This document shows, in pieces, positions 54,683 through 64,000 of a stretch of 64,000 nt of DNA. Every line of letters begins with the position of its first letter. The first letter of the stretch is position 1. A program made the position numbers and the translations under genes. Under the pieces are notes generated by a model. That model worked only from the letters and a program-made list of their open reading frames with translations, ran no database searches and was not told where the DNA came from. Source of the stretch: Tiliqua scincoides (taxonomy: Eukaryota > Chordata > Lepidosauria > Squamata > Scincidae). Where the stretch lies: positions 41,287,348 through 41,351,347 of the forward strand of contig NC_089821.1 of assembly GCF_035046505.1 (NCBI RefSeq), read 5' to 3'.

Positions 54683-55444
54683 CAATGGCGTAGCTAAGGG
54701 GATGCAGGGGGTAGCGGTTGCACTGGACAGCAAGCTTTAGGGGGGCAACAAGCTGAGCTTGACACTAGCGGCTAAAATTGTGAAAATCTTGGAATGTATG
54801 AATCATCATGTCATTGGAAAGGTAATTTAATGCAAAATGCAATGAAGCTGTATTCTATCAAAAGTTATGGCCAATTAACCAGAAAATGAAAACACAACTA
54901 CCTTAGGGAACAAAAAGTAGATTTTCTTAATCAAAATAGACCTATGAGACTGATTGTTCTGAGAGCCAATGAGATGTTGTTATGATACAGCATGGAACCA
55001 ATAAGGTATTAATATGAGTCAGCTGTTATTTCCATGTATCATACTACAGTTACCCCGCTAACTGGGTAAATAGCCACTTTTCCAAGTGACGCTCCTCTTA
55101 TATTTAGCAGGGGGAGAACAAGTGTCCCTTCACACCCCAGCACAGTGTCTCTAATCAATATGGGGCACAATTTTTATTTATTTACTTAATTTGGTTTGTT
55201 GGGGGGGGGGGGCCTACAAAATCTTCTTTGACCTCAGGTAGCAGATAGGTGCATTAGTTATGCCACTGGTTGGGGGAGGGGGCAGAGCAGGTGGGTGGCA
55301 AGCTGCTGGGGGAAGGAATTGGGTGTTCCCCTGATTTTCACTTCTTCAAAGCCCAGGCATGATGTCACTTCCGGTGGTATCATCACTTCCAGTGCATCTT
55401 TTTGAGCTCAGTACCGGGCTACCCAATCATTAGCTGCACAACTC
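54683..55444. mobile_element. hAT-like element (GCGTAGCTA ends), ~760 bp
   Basis: The left end CAATGGCGTAGCTAAGG and the right end TTAGCTGCACAACTC are decayed inverted repeats. The core is the inverted counterpart of 24922-25724 (CAAAAGTTATGGCCAATTAA, CTCCTCTTATATTTAGCAGG). The duplication is unclear because a GTGA tract adjoins the right end. Confidence 0.65.
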
Positions 55445-55446
55445 TC

Positions 55447-55500
55447 TGTGAGTGAGTGAGTGAGTGAGTGAGTGAGTGAGTGAGTGAGTGAGTGAGTGAG
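55447..55500. repeat. (GTGA)n microsatellite
   Basis: About 13 GTGA units. On the minus strand this gives the low-complexity open frame rich in THSL, which is not a gene. Confidence 0.95.
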
Positions 55501-57309
55501 ATCTGCCCACTACCACCACCACTGCAGCCTGCCCAACCACTTCGTGTTCTTCTTCCTTCCCCTTTTCCAACACTGCTGCTGAAGACCAAAGTGGCAGGAT
55601 TGAAGGAGGAGCTGCCAATCCTGTGCTTGATCACTCTCTTTCCAGGGGAACAATCAGAAACAGCATTGCAGGAACAGACCACAAATCCCCAAACACCACA
55701 TCCTTTTCTTTCCACCACCTGCTGCTTCATCAAAATAAGCTGGGAAGGAGGACCCTGCAAGTGAAAGATTTCCTCCTCCGCTCCCAGAATTTCCTACCTA
55801 TCTTGTTTAAAAGAAATGGTGGGGACAGGAGGAGGAGAAGGCAAAAGTGAGAGGGAGTGGACAATTCGGGCACCATTTAAGGTGCTGGGCTGGCTTGTTC
55901 CAGGACTGCATATTTAGAAAATGTCTGAGCCTGACCACACTGACAATTTTCCCTGTACGTACTGTCTCACACCCCTATTCTAGCTGCACGAACTAAAATT
56001 GAGAGTATGAAGCAGGCCTGAATACTGAAATGGATTGCTGCTCCCTTGGGACTTGTTCACAGCTATTGTGTCTGGCTCAGGCAAATGCCAAGGCAAAACC
56101 AAATAGAACCTGCTTGACACACTTCAGTATTCATCCCAAAATGAATGCACCCCTTTCACAGCCATTGCAGGGTGCAATATAAAGTGGCAGCTATGTGGCT
56201 ATCTCAGTTCATATACCAGAGCTTAACCTACAGTCCCACAATTCTGCACATTCCTACTAAAGCCAAAATCACACCTGCTCACACACTACTTCTCCAAATC
56301 CCAGGTGCTGCAGCACAACCTAGGTTCAGGCTTCTTTTAGAAAGAGTGCTGGAGTCTAAGCACTGGATTAGGTAGCACCTAGTCCTGCAAGTGACATACT
56401 TCTTTCATGCATGTCTGCAACTCCTAGCTGCCAGCTCTTCATCGTGGCTTCCATTGCAGTCTGTTAGATCAAAACATAACTCTCAAAAAACACATCCTGG
56501 CCAAAGTGTTGCTACTGTATTTTTCACAGTAGGAAAGGAAGGAAGAAATGTCCAAGGAAGAAATGACTCACCTTAAAATTTGACTCTTCCTCTCAGGTAG
56601 CTATACCAGTGGATGATGCCATTCAGGACTGGGGTGGGGAGTCATTAAGAACCATTAATTGGCTTCCTGGCTGATAAGTTTAACAAAAGCACAGGCAGAG
56701 GTGAGCATTCCTGACTGCAAAACTGTTACAGTACTTAAGGAATATCAGATGGTATCATGTACCTTCTAGTAATAGTAAAAACAAATCTGTGTTGCAAATT
56801 CTACTACTTCAGCTTTCAGTACCATTAAAAACCTCACATAACCAAAAACAGATGAGGCAGATAAGCAAAAACATGGTCTCTGTAGCCTGGACAACCCAAC
56901 CCAACAGGCAATAGACATGGCTGCCTGAAGAAGCTGAATTCCAGGGACTTCAGATTAACTGGAAAAATCCTTTAGGGAAAACACAATGCACTTCTCTCCA
57001 GAACTTTGATGCAATGTGGTCTGTGATGTGCAGACAATTGTGTTCCTTCCTGCTTTTCCAGTGGCAGCCTACTTCCCTTTATTCCGTGCAAGCCAATGAA
57101 TGAAATTGACGGCCACCCTAGTTTGCCAAACTGAATTCCAGATTCCAGAATCCTTTTTCAAACAGGGTTCTGAGTCTTATGGCATTATCTTTTGCAAGAC
57201 AAGGGCCCATTTCATCACATACAGGAAGTGGACAAAAGTGATAGTGGAAATATGTTCTGGGGCTGAGTGGAAGAAAACAATTAACAAAGATACAAAAGCA
57301 AAGAATGTA
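55501..57309. other. Unassigned stretch
   Basis: No element ends or exon motifs recognised. 57100-57309 stays open for 75 codons without known similarity. Confidence 0.3.
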
Positions 57310-57352
57310 TGTAGGCTTATACCATAGTCTTTCGAGACTGAAGGTTGCCAAC
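57310..57352 (+). mobile_element. 5'-truncated 5S-derived SINE
   Basis: It begins with the last bases of 5S rRNA (GTAGGCTT) and continues ATACCATAGTCTTTCGAGAC, GAAGGTTGCCAACTA. The 5S-to-tail junction is the same as in the complete copies, which separates it from an RTE fragment. Confidence 0.75.
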
Positions 57353-58611
57353 TATATGTTAAGAAGCGAAGGCTTCAGAGAACAAAAATAATCTCCATGT
57401 AGCAAAAACATCATGTGTGAAGCAACTTCAAAAGATAATAAAAACATTACAAATGCAAATACTAAAATGGTTACTGTTGTGGATTTTCCTGTTATATACA
57501 CAAAGGATTGTTACTATTTATTTTGTTACAATACTTTCATACAACCTTTCCATTTATTACTCCCTATATAACTTCCTTTTTTAGGTCTAGTGTGACATAG
57601 AGCACTGTAGAGCATTGTTTTCAAGAGAAAACAATACATTCTCTTTTTACAATCCTCTAAATAACACTCATTGCATTTCAAAAAGACTACTCCAAACTTT
57701 CTACAGGCGTTCAAAAAGAAGACTTCATGTGCCCTCTGCTGGCACCAGTGCTAAATCCAGCTTCTAGCGAGAAGTTACAAAGATGCAAAAAAAAATAAAA
57801 AATAAAAAATCACAAACAAGTCTTCTTGTAGCTTCAACTAAGAGCTAAAACAGCTAGAGCAGTGCCCCAAACCCCCAGCTTCCAGGGCCCCATCCCTCAG
57901 TCTCATTTATATGGTGGGTCAGAGCAAGTCAATTACACAAAACACATTTTGTACATATTAGTAACTATTTTCACAACCCGAGAAAAAACATTTGCAGCTG
58001 CAGGGATGCTTGCTTGCTTGCTTGCTTGCTTTCTCTCTCTCACTCAGTGAGAGCCACTGAGCTTTCAGGGGGAGAGCAGGGGGAAGCCGTGCAGGGGAAA
58101 GAAGGTGTATTGCGGTGGGCAGGGGTAGGAAGAGATGCATGGAGCACTATGCCACTGGACTCAGCAGGCTAGCCAAAATGGATTGGCAGACCACACATGG
58201 CCTGTTGCCTACAAGGCTGCTTTCCTAAGCAGCTAGGTGGATGAGGAAGAGGCAGTGGTGGGGGCAACAGCAGCAGTGTGAGGTGTTTTCTTCCTTTTGC
58301 CTTGGAGGAAGAGATGGGCTACTGCTGGCCCAATCCTCTTCCAGCTTGCTCTCAGTGAGCTAGAAGAAGATGGGACTGCCAATTGAAGCAGTTCAGTGAG
58401 CAGTGGGCCAGTGAGCAGATACAGGGTAAGGGGCAGCCCTTGACAGTTCATCACTCTCTCCCTGACTCACCACACAACTCACCCTCCAACTTCCCCCATG
58501 GCTAGGCCAGCCCTGGGTCCACGTCTTCTTCTCTGCTGACACTGTCTCTTAGCTCTTTGGATGACAAGTTACTCAGGGCTCTTCCTTTGGGCTACAAGAG
58601 TTGCTCTAGAT
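57353..58611. other. Unassigned stretch
   Basis: Contains a short (GCTT)n tract at 58010-58030. Nothing else recognised. Confidence 0.3.
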
Positions 58612-58933
58612 CAGGGGCCTCCAAACTTTTTAACCAGAGGGCCGCATCAAATATCCGGCGTGGTGTGGAGGGCCAGAAAAAAAAATTTAAATATAAAATT
58701 TAAACAAATAAATTAGAGATGGAACTTAGATGAGTGAATAAATGAATGAATGGGCCCCTTCATTCCACCACTCTGGCCCTCAGAACACCCTCCAGACACA
58801 ATCAGAGCACAGTTCTGGTCATGTTCAGTTTAATGGGCCAGAGGCTTTCAGGGGACAAGAGGTTGGCCGCGGGCCGGAAAGAGGCTTGCTGCGGGCCACA
58901 TCTGGCCCCCGGACTGAGGTTTGGAGACCCCTG
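58612..58933. mobile_element. Non-autonomous hAT element, 322 bp
   Basis: The ends are CAGGGGCCTCCAAACTTT and GGTTTGGAGACCCCTG. A perfect 8-bp duplication, CTCTAGAT, is at 58604-58611 and 58934-58941. The interior has an ATGAATGAATG stretch like 1693-2146, suggesting related elements. Confidence 0.92.
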
Positions 58934-59435
58934 CTCTAGATGAAGCTTGGCAAGAAGCAGAAGGACCGTATTTTAGAACTGCAGTGCCTTATCTTCTTGA
59001 GATCTTGTTCTCTGCAGCCTGGCCTCCAATGGCTGATGATGTGAGTTCCTGGGGACTCCTACAGGTGCCCAGTCCCAGGAATAGAGGGTGGAAAGCTTCA
59101 CAATAATTGTTTCCCTACATTAGCTCTTCTTTGAGCTTCTCTTTGGTGCAAACTGTAGAAGATAAGCAGAGTCATCATGAGCTTGTGAAGACAGTCTCTT
59201 AGCTTTGACTACAAAATCTAATCAATAATAATAGTTATGGTTCCCAACAGGTGGTTCTGCCTGCATAGTAGAACAGATTGAGAGAGAGAGAGAGAGTAAT
59301 TCACATCCATAAATATCTGTCTCGAGATGAAATGTATTAGAGATGAGGGTCTGCCCTGCCTCTCCTCTTACTTTTATCTCCTTTGGAGCAATTACATATT
59401 GTGCAGCTTTTCTTCTACTTGAAATAGCAGCACAG
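58934..59435. other. Unassigned stretch
   Basis: Contains a short (AG)n tract at 59278-59296. Nothing else recognised. Confidence 0.3.
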
Positions 59436-59960
59436 CAGTTCCCAAACTGTGGGTATGGAACCCACCAGTGTAGCAGTTTTCAAACTCTCTGGGAGAGTTT
59501 GAGCTGCTCTAAGCCCTTATGGGAGCAGGGAAAGTTGTCCAGCCTCCTGCAGTCCAGCCTCCTCAAGACTCTTGGGTGTGCGGGGAGCCCGGCACAACTG
59601 TATGCAGGGCTCCCCGAAGCTTAAGAAGTGAAAGTGGAGCGATTGTGCTCCACCTCTGTAAAACCGGAAGTGCAGCATGATCGCTCCACTTTCACTTCTT
59701 AAGCTTCAGGGAACTCTGCAGTCTGTTGCGCAGGGCTCCCCGCATCCCTGGGAGGCTGCAGGAGCTCTGGTAAGTCCAGCCAAGTCCCTGCAGCCCCCTG
59801 AGTGGCATGATCCTGGGGATCACGTCGCTGCCCCCACTCCCTAAGGGGGCAGAGGCCAGGGCCCTCAGGCTGGGGTGTCGCGATGCCCCAGTTTGAAAAG
59901 CCCTGCACCAGTGGGTTGTGAAACTATTTTTAGTCGGTTGCAAAACTATTAGGCTATGTG
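59436..59960. mobile_element. Outer hAT element interrupted by another hAT
   Basis: CAGTTCCCAAACTGTGGGTA and ACCCACCAGTG at 59436-59470 continue after the insert as GGTTGTGAAACTATTTTTAG. This is the start of a common vertebrate hAT type (CCAAACTGTGGGTCG...GACCCACCAGTGGG). The far end is not identified. Confidence 0.6.
59471..59905. mobile_element. Inner hAT element, 435 bp, foldback interior
   Basis: The left end TAGCAGTTTTCAAACTC pairs with AGTTTGAAAAGCCCTG. A perfect 8-bp duplication, CACCAGTG, is at 59463-59470 and 59906-59913. The interior has inverted GAAGTGAAAGTGGAGCGA blocks like 36427-37079. Confidence 0.88.
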
Positions 59961-60356
59961 CATCAAGGGTTAAACAAATTGCTACTTGAGGGAAAGAACT
60001 GTTGTCCAATCAGCATTATAGCCTTGGCATTTATAAATCAGGCAGATGCCTCTAAGGAACCACTAGTCTAGCAGCTAACTGGCTGAGAGGGCCCAGTCTT
60101 ATATGGTTAAAGACTCCCTTTTGAGAGAGTGGGGCAGCAAGCTCAATAATTATTTATTTGCTGGCATACCAAATTATGCCAACAAATTATTTATTTGTTG
60201 GCAATATCTATTTCTATCCTATGCTTCAATGCAAGAAGACTTAAGGGTGGTTTGCAAGTAAAAGCTAACAGCTCATCAGAACAGATATATATATTCAATG
60301 GATACAATGGATGTAATATATATTCAGATACAATGGAGGAAATAGTGCCTATATCT
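59961..60356. other. Unassigned stretch
   Basis: Short direct repeats of ATATATTCA and ATACAATGGA near 60285-60340. Nothing else recognised. Confidence 0.3.
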
Positions 60357-60660
60357 TTAACCATTGTATAGAACAAGGTGGATAAGCTTTCAACTTTAGG
60401 AATCCTGGAGTTTTAACAACTGTATAGGAGAGAGAATTTCAGCAGGTGCATCTGTGAATCTGTGCATTGTCATCTGTGAGTTGACAAGCTGAAATTTCTG
60501 CTTCTGTACTATTATTAAAGGTCCAGGATCTCTAAAGTTGAAAGTTTGCCCACCCCTGGTATTGAAGAGGGAATGTTGGCAAGTGCAGCTTTTTAAACCC
60601 TTCCATGTTAAGCTGCACCTGCCAAAGTTTCCACTTCTATACAATGGTTAAAGCTATAGG
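60357..60660. repeat. Foldback repeat family, copy 1 (two units)
   Basis: The core AGTGCAGCTTTTTAAACCC and TTAAGCTGCACCTGCCAAAG form inverted arms. TTTAACCATTGTATAG and TATACAATGGTTAAAG bound the block as inverted repeats. Related copies are at 63053-63190 and 63258-63380. Confidence 0.6.
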
Positions 60661-60945
60661 CACAATGTCCTCCATTGTTTCTGGTCACCCTGTATATATT
60701 TATATGTAAAGCTTATTGAAACATTCTGTTAATCAAGCTTTTCAAGGGGTGGGGGGACAACCATTTGATATGTAAGTCAGTCATGTACCCCATGAGAAAG
60801 TGAGATTTTTATTCCCAGGGGAAAAAAAAATTGTTGTTAGTTTGGTTAAAGGATTGATCCTGAGATCAACTTCGAATGGAAAATAAAGTGCCCATCTTCA
60901 CCCACAAATGAGTGTTTTCCTGTATAATAGCCAATGCCATAATTA

Positions 60946-61027
60946 AACAGTGCAAACCTATGCCTCTCTACTTAGAAGTAAATTCAATTCCATTCCATTG
61001 TAAATTCACCCATGTTCAGTGGTGCTT
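60946..61027. mobile_element. GCAATCC-family MITE, fragment
   Basis: CAGTGCAAACCTATGCCTCT through CAGTGGTGCTTACCCC follows the family core in reverse orientation. Ends are decayed. Confidence 0.45.
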
Positions 61028-61189
61028 ACCCCAATATACAAAATTGTCACCTAAGTTTTGCAGCCCATGGACACTCAAGACCTAAGCCTTATGCATCTCA
61101 AACTAGAAACAACTATAGAGATTCATCCTTCCTTTTGTCTTCTAATCTCCTGGCCATCTCTGATGAAGACCATGGAAGAAGCTCTAGCT

Positions 61190-61563
61190 CAGGGGTGCTC
61201 AATAGGTGGATCACGATCTACCGGTAGATCGCAAAGCAAAATGAGTAGATCGCGGAGTGCCGACCCCCCCCCTTCAGGTGCCTCTGGAAGGAAACACCGG
61301 GAGTAAGGCCCATTGTACTCAATGGGGCTTACTCCCAGGTAAGTGTGGCTAGGATTGCAACCTCACAGCCTAATCCTAGGCATGTCTACTCAGGAGTAAG
61401 TCCTGTTATACTCAGTGGGGCTCAAGGTACACCAACATACACTGTACACATAAATGTTATATGTTATGATGGTGTGAACGTTGTAAAAAAAAACTCTGGT
61501 AGATCTCTGGGCCTTGCTGGGTTTCAAAGTAGCTCTCGAGCCAAAAAAGTGTGAGCACCCCTG
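61190..61563. mobile_element. Non-autonomous hAT element, 374 bp, with nested MITEs
   Basis: The ends CAGGGGTGCTCAATAGG and GTGTGAGCACCCCTG are inverted repeats. A perfect 8-bp duplication, CTCTAGCT, is at 61182-61189 and 61564-61571. Two GCAATCC MITE copies fill 61301-61418. Confidence 0.92.
61301..61418. mobile_element. Tandem pair of GCAATCC-family MITEs
   Basis: CAATGGGGCTTACTCCCAGG, then GCTAGGATTGCAACC, then CCTAATCCTAGGCATGTCTA and AGGAGTAAGTCCTGTTATAC. Both copies have the same orientation. Confidence 0.65.
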
Positions 61564-61681
61564 CTCTAGCTTTTCACATGCAGATATGATTCTAGCCTTT
61601 GTCTTTCTACTGTGTGTTAAAATGATTGCAAAGTACTGCTGTCTTCTTTGGAATCTTATGCAGACATAAAGACTTGTGGGG

Positions 61682-61705
61682 ACATTCATTCATTCATTCA
61701 TTCAT

Positions 61706-61739
<34 letters not shown>

Positions 61740-61741
61740 CC
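61682..61741. repeat. (ATTC)n and (AC)n microsatellites
   Basis: About six ATTC units, a TC run, then about eleven AC units. Confidence 0.9.
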
Positions 61742-61976
61742 ACCCACTTCCATTCTCCACTAAATAGCATGCAGACTTTGGGTCTCCTAGGAAGAGAGAG
61801 GGAACTCTCGCGAGAGCCGCCCTCTTCTGTCATCCACACCCTACAACCAGACAAGGCATTCGCATCAATAAGGCTCTTCTTCCTGTTCCTTATTTGACAG
61901 AGAGCAAAGAGGTATCGGAAAATACTGCACAGCCCTCACTTCTGGTTCCGATTCGGCTCTTTCCACTGCGTTGCAA

Positions 61977-62141
61977 GGGCCCAATCCTATCCAATTTTCC
62001 AGTGCCAGCGGGGTATGCACTGCTTCCTGTGTTGTGGAGGCAATCACAGAGTCCTCCTCAGGGTATGGGAACATTTATTTCCTTACCTCGGGGCTGTATT
62101 GTGGCTGCATCAGTGCTGAAAAGTTGGATAGGATTGGGCCC
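61977..62141. mobile_element. Harbinger-like MITE, 165 bp
   Basis: The ends GGGCCCAATCCTATCC and GGATAGGATTGGGCCC are perfect inverted repeats. CAA flanks both sides. Confidence 0.85.
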
Positions 62142-62394
62142 CAAGAGTGGTGGAGAAGGTTTCCCTGGGAATCAACATTAATTAACCCATTCCTGCCTGG
62201 TCACAGGTGTACACATTTGGTCCCTGTTGCATATTTGCAACGTTAGGCAGAAATGACTTTTTTAAAGTGTATTTAAAAAGTTCCCCTTGCACTGCAGTGC
62301 TTTGAAACAATCACACACTTTTTTCTCATTCATTGGCCGTTGGGCATTTAGAAACTTGAGGTCCATATAACTGGGAAAGAAACCCCTGCTAACT

Positions 62395-62585
62395 GGGTGC
62401 TCCTCTTTCATTTAGCAGGGGGAGAGTAACTGCTCCTCCTTACCCCAGCAGTGTCTTTTCTAGCTGGTTGTCAGCTGGTGTTCTTTTGCATCTGTTAAGA
62501 TTTTGGGACAGGAAGTTATTAGTTAATTGATTTTTCTCTGAAAATCACTTTGTGAGCTTTTCATTGAAAAGTGGTATATAAATGC

Positions 62586-62620
<35 letters not shown>
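62395..62620 (+). repeat. Retroposon 3'-end module with (AAT)n tail
   Basis: GTGCTCCTCTTTCATTTAGC, CCTTACCCCAGCAGTGTC, AATCACTTTGTGAGCTTTTC and AAAAGTGGTATATAAATGC precede (AAT)n at 62591-62620. It resembles 8101-8320 and the inverted 21345-21465. Confidence 0.55.
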
Positions 62621-62853
62621 TCTGTATGGATGAGGATTTCCAGCTGATAAATGTTGTTGTTTTTGTGTGTACATATATGATCATTATCAGCTGTGTTGTC
62701 ATTTTGATGTGAATAAAATAAGATAATAATAATGTAGTTTCCTTATTGGTGATTGTGGGAAAGAAGAAAGAGCACAAAAGTTAAAAACTCCCACTCATTG
62801 TATGGATTTTTTTTTTTAAACAAAAGAAGTGAGTCCTTTGGTTTAACTACTAA

Positions 62854-62998
62854 GGGCCCAATCCTATCCAATTTTCCAGTGCTGGTGCAGCCATGCCAGT
62901 GGGGCATGCACTGCATCCTGTGGGGGAACACTTGTACCCGTACCTCAGGACTTCTTGGCAGTTGCACTGGCACTGGAAATTTGGATAGGATTGCGCCC
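62854..62998. mobile_element. Harbinger-like MITE, 145 bp
   Basis: The ends are GGGCCCAATCCTATCCAA and TTTGGATAGGATTGCGCCC. TAA flanks both sides. Another partial copy starts right after it, at 63003 (AGTCCAATCCTATCCAAATT). Confidence 0.85.
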
Positions 62999-63052
62999 TA
63001 AGAGTCCAATCCTATCCAAATTTCCCACTTCACAATGGGTAGGGTGACCTAA

Positions 63053-63190
63053 TACAGGGGACCTCTACCTTTAACCATTGTATAAAAGAGGGAATGCTGG
63101 CAGGCACAACTCAGCATGGAAGGATTTAAAAATCTGCACCTGCCAAAATTCCTTCTTCTATAAAATAACCATTGTATAGGCACAAAGGTA
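63053..63190. repeat. Foldback repeat family, copy 2
   Basis: TTTAACCATTGTATAAAAG with GCTGGCAGGCACAACTCAGC, then ATCTGCACCTGCCAAAATTC and CTATAAAATAACCATTGTAT: the two halves pair imperfectly. Confidence 0.6.
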
Positions 63191-63257
63191 TAGGTACTCT
63201 TTATATTTGATAATTATTATTGTAGTTTGAAAGCGGTAAGTGCACTGGGTGACTAGA

Positions 63258-63380
63258 TATAATGGAGGATGAAGTGCTTCTAGGAGGAGGAAGTGCTGGG
63301 CAAGTGCAGCTCAACATAAAAGGGTTTTAAAAGCTGTCACTGCCAACATTCCCTTTTCTGCACGATGGTTAAAGGTAGAA
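63258..63380. repeat. Foldback repeat family, copy 3
   Basis: GCTGGGCAAGTGCAGCTCAA and AAAAGCTGTCACTGCCAACA with the same hairpin loop region (AAAAGGGTTTTAAAAG). Confidence 0.6.
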
Positions 63381-63593
63381 GACTCTATCCCCCTTTAGAG
63401 CTGGTAACCCTAGTCCTCTGCATAGTTACCTGGAAGGAAGTGCCACAGTGTGGCCTCAGGCAACTCCCACTCAGCCTCAGTTGCAGTATGGGGGGGATAA
63501 TAATTAGGGTGATCTGATACAAAGAGGGATGCAGAGCGCATAGGTTGTGGGTGCTTGGGTGTCTCACACGGTGGCAGTGGTGCTTTTCAAAAG

Positions 63594-63920
63594 ACTCCAG
63601 TGGGGAGGCACTGACTCCACTGGGTGAGGCACTGCCTCACCTGCCTCCCCACACAGCCCAGCTCTGGCTTTTCAGAGGACTCCAGTGGGGAGGCACTGCC
63701 TCACATGCCTCCCCACACAGCCCAGCTCTGGCTTTTCAAAGGACTCCAGGGGGGAGGCACTGCCTCACCTGCCTCCCCACACAGCCCAGCTCTGGCTTTT
63801 CAGAGGACTCCAGTGGGGAGGCACTGCCTCACCTGCCTCCCCACACAGCCCAGCTCTGGCTTTTCAAAGGACTCCAGGGGGGAGGCACTGCCTCACATGC
63901 CTCCCCACACAGCCCAGCTC
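63594..63920. repeat. 64-bp minisatellite with 128-bp higher-order pattern
   Basis: GACTCC restarts at 63678, 63742, 63806 and 63870, exactly 64 bases apart. Units alternate between TTCAGAGGACTCCAGTGGGG and TTCAAAGGACTCCAGGGGGG, so the array grew by copying pairs. A plus-strand frame stays open for 114 codons through the array. Since 64 is not a multiple of three, successive units are read in different frames, which argues against a protein. Confidence 0.92.
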
Positions 63921-64000
63921 TCTCTACCTCTGCAGAGAGATCAGGCTTCCTTCACAGCCCTGCAGTGAAGAGGCCCTGCTGCCCCCGCTCTCTCCCCGCA

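Noticed and set aside
55430-55760. Open frame with THSL repeats
   Set aside because: Produced by the (GTGA)n tract.
63624-63968. Repetitive 114-codon protein
   Set aside because: The 64-bp unit changes frame every repeat; openness reflects base composition.

Overview
The window looks like intergenic or deep intronic DNA from a squamate reptile, most likely a lizard. The main reasons are a CR1 LINE with a near-complete ORF2, RTE-type LINE fragments, 5S-rRNA- and tRNA-derived SINEs, a MIR-like relic, and very many short hAT-like and other non-autonomous DNA transposons. No exon, promoter, tRNA gene or functional rRNA gene of the host could be supported. All longer open frames that carry recognisable protein motifs belong to LINEs. 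The species assignment is inferred from repeat content only.

Layout. 0-6.5 kb: hairpin, tRNA-type SINE split by an hAT, further hAT elements, a tRNA SINE inside a MITE, and a foldback hAT. 6.5-13.4 kb: mostly unassigned sequence with one 5S-derived SINE at 11.5 kb. 13.4-16.5 kb: an hAT inside an hAT, then a CR1 3' fragment inside a MITE. 18.8-20.2 kb: a 747-bp tandem duplication carrying an hAT. 24.9-25.7 kb: an 803-bp hAT. 26.7-30.2 kb: a CR1 copy rearranged by a tandem duplication and interrupted by an RTE-type LINE. 30.3-33.0 kb: tRNA SINE, pogo-like relic and a second RTE fragment in opposite orientation. 34.8-41 kb: hAT elements, MIR, GC-rich foldback hAT and old CR1. 41.67-45.71 kb: an hAT split by a 3.59-kb CR1 with uninterrupted ORF2 and the 3' part of ORF1. 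46.9-50.3 kb: hAT-like element holding a possible solo LTR and a Tigger-like element, then a SINE and Harbinger-like MITEs. 51.4-55.5 kb: Tigger-like element, a 5S SINE with target-site duplication inside a MITE, and an L2-like LINE end. 58.6-64 kb: more hATs (one inside another), a foldback family, Harbinger-like MITEs and a 64-bp minisatellite.

How the pieces relate. The most notable relation is between the 5S-derived SINE and the RTE-type LINE. The SINE has a 5S rRNA head with its internal promoter boxes, and a tail nearly identical to the last ~35 bp of the LINE. That tail folds into a short stem with a TTCG or TTTG loop. One SINE copy carries a perfect 10-bp target-site duplication, so it moved as a unit, presumably with the LINE's enzyme. 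A second pattern is that ten of twelve measurable 8-bp hAT duplications in the main families have TA at the centre, pointing to one Buster-type transposase class behind several unrelated-looking short elements. The remaining hAT family, with a different shared core, instead shows AG (or CT) at or next to the centre.
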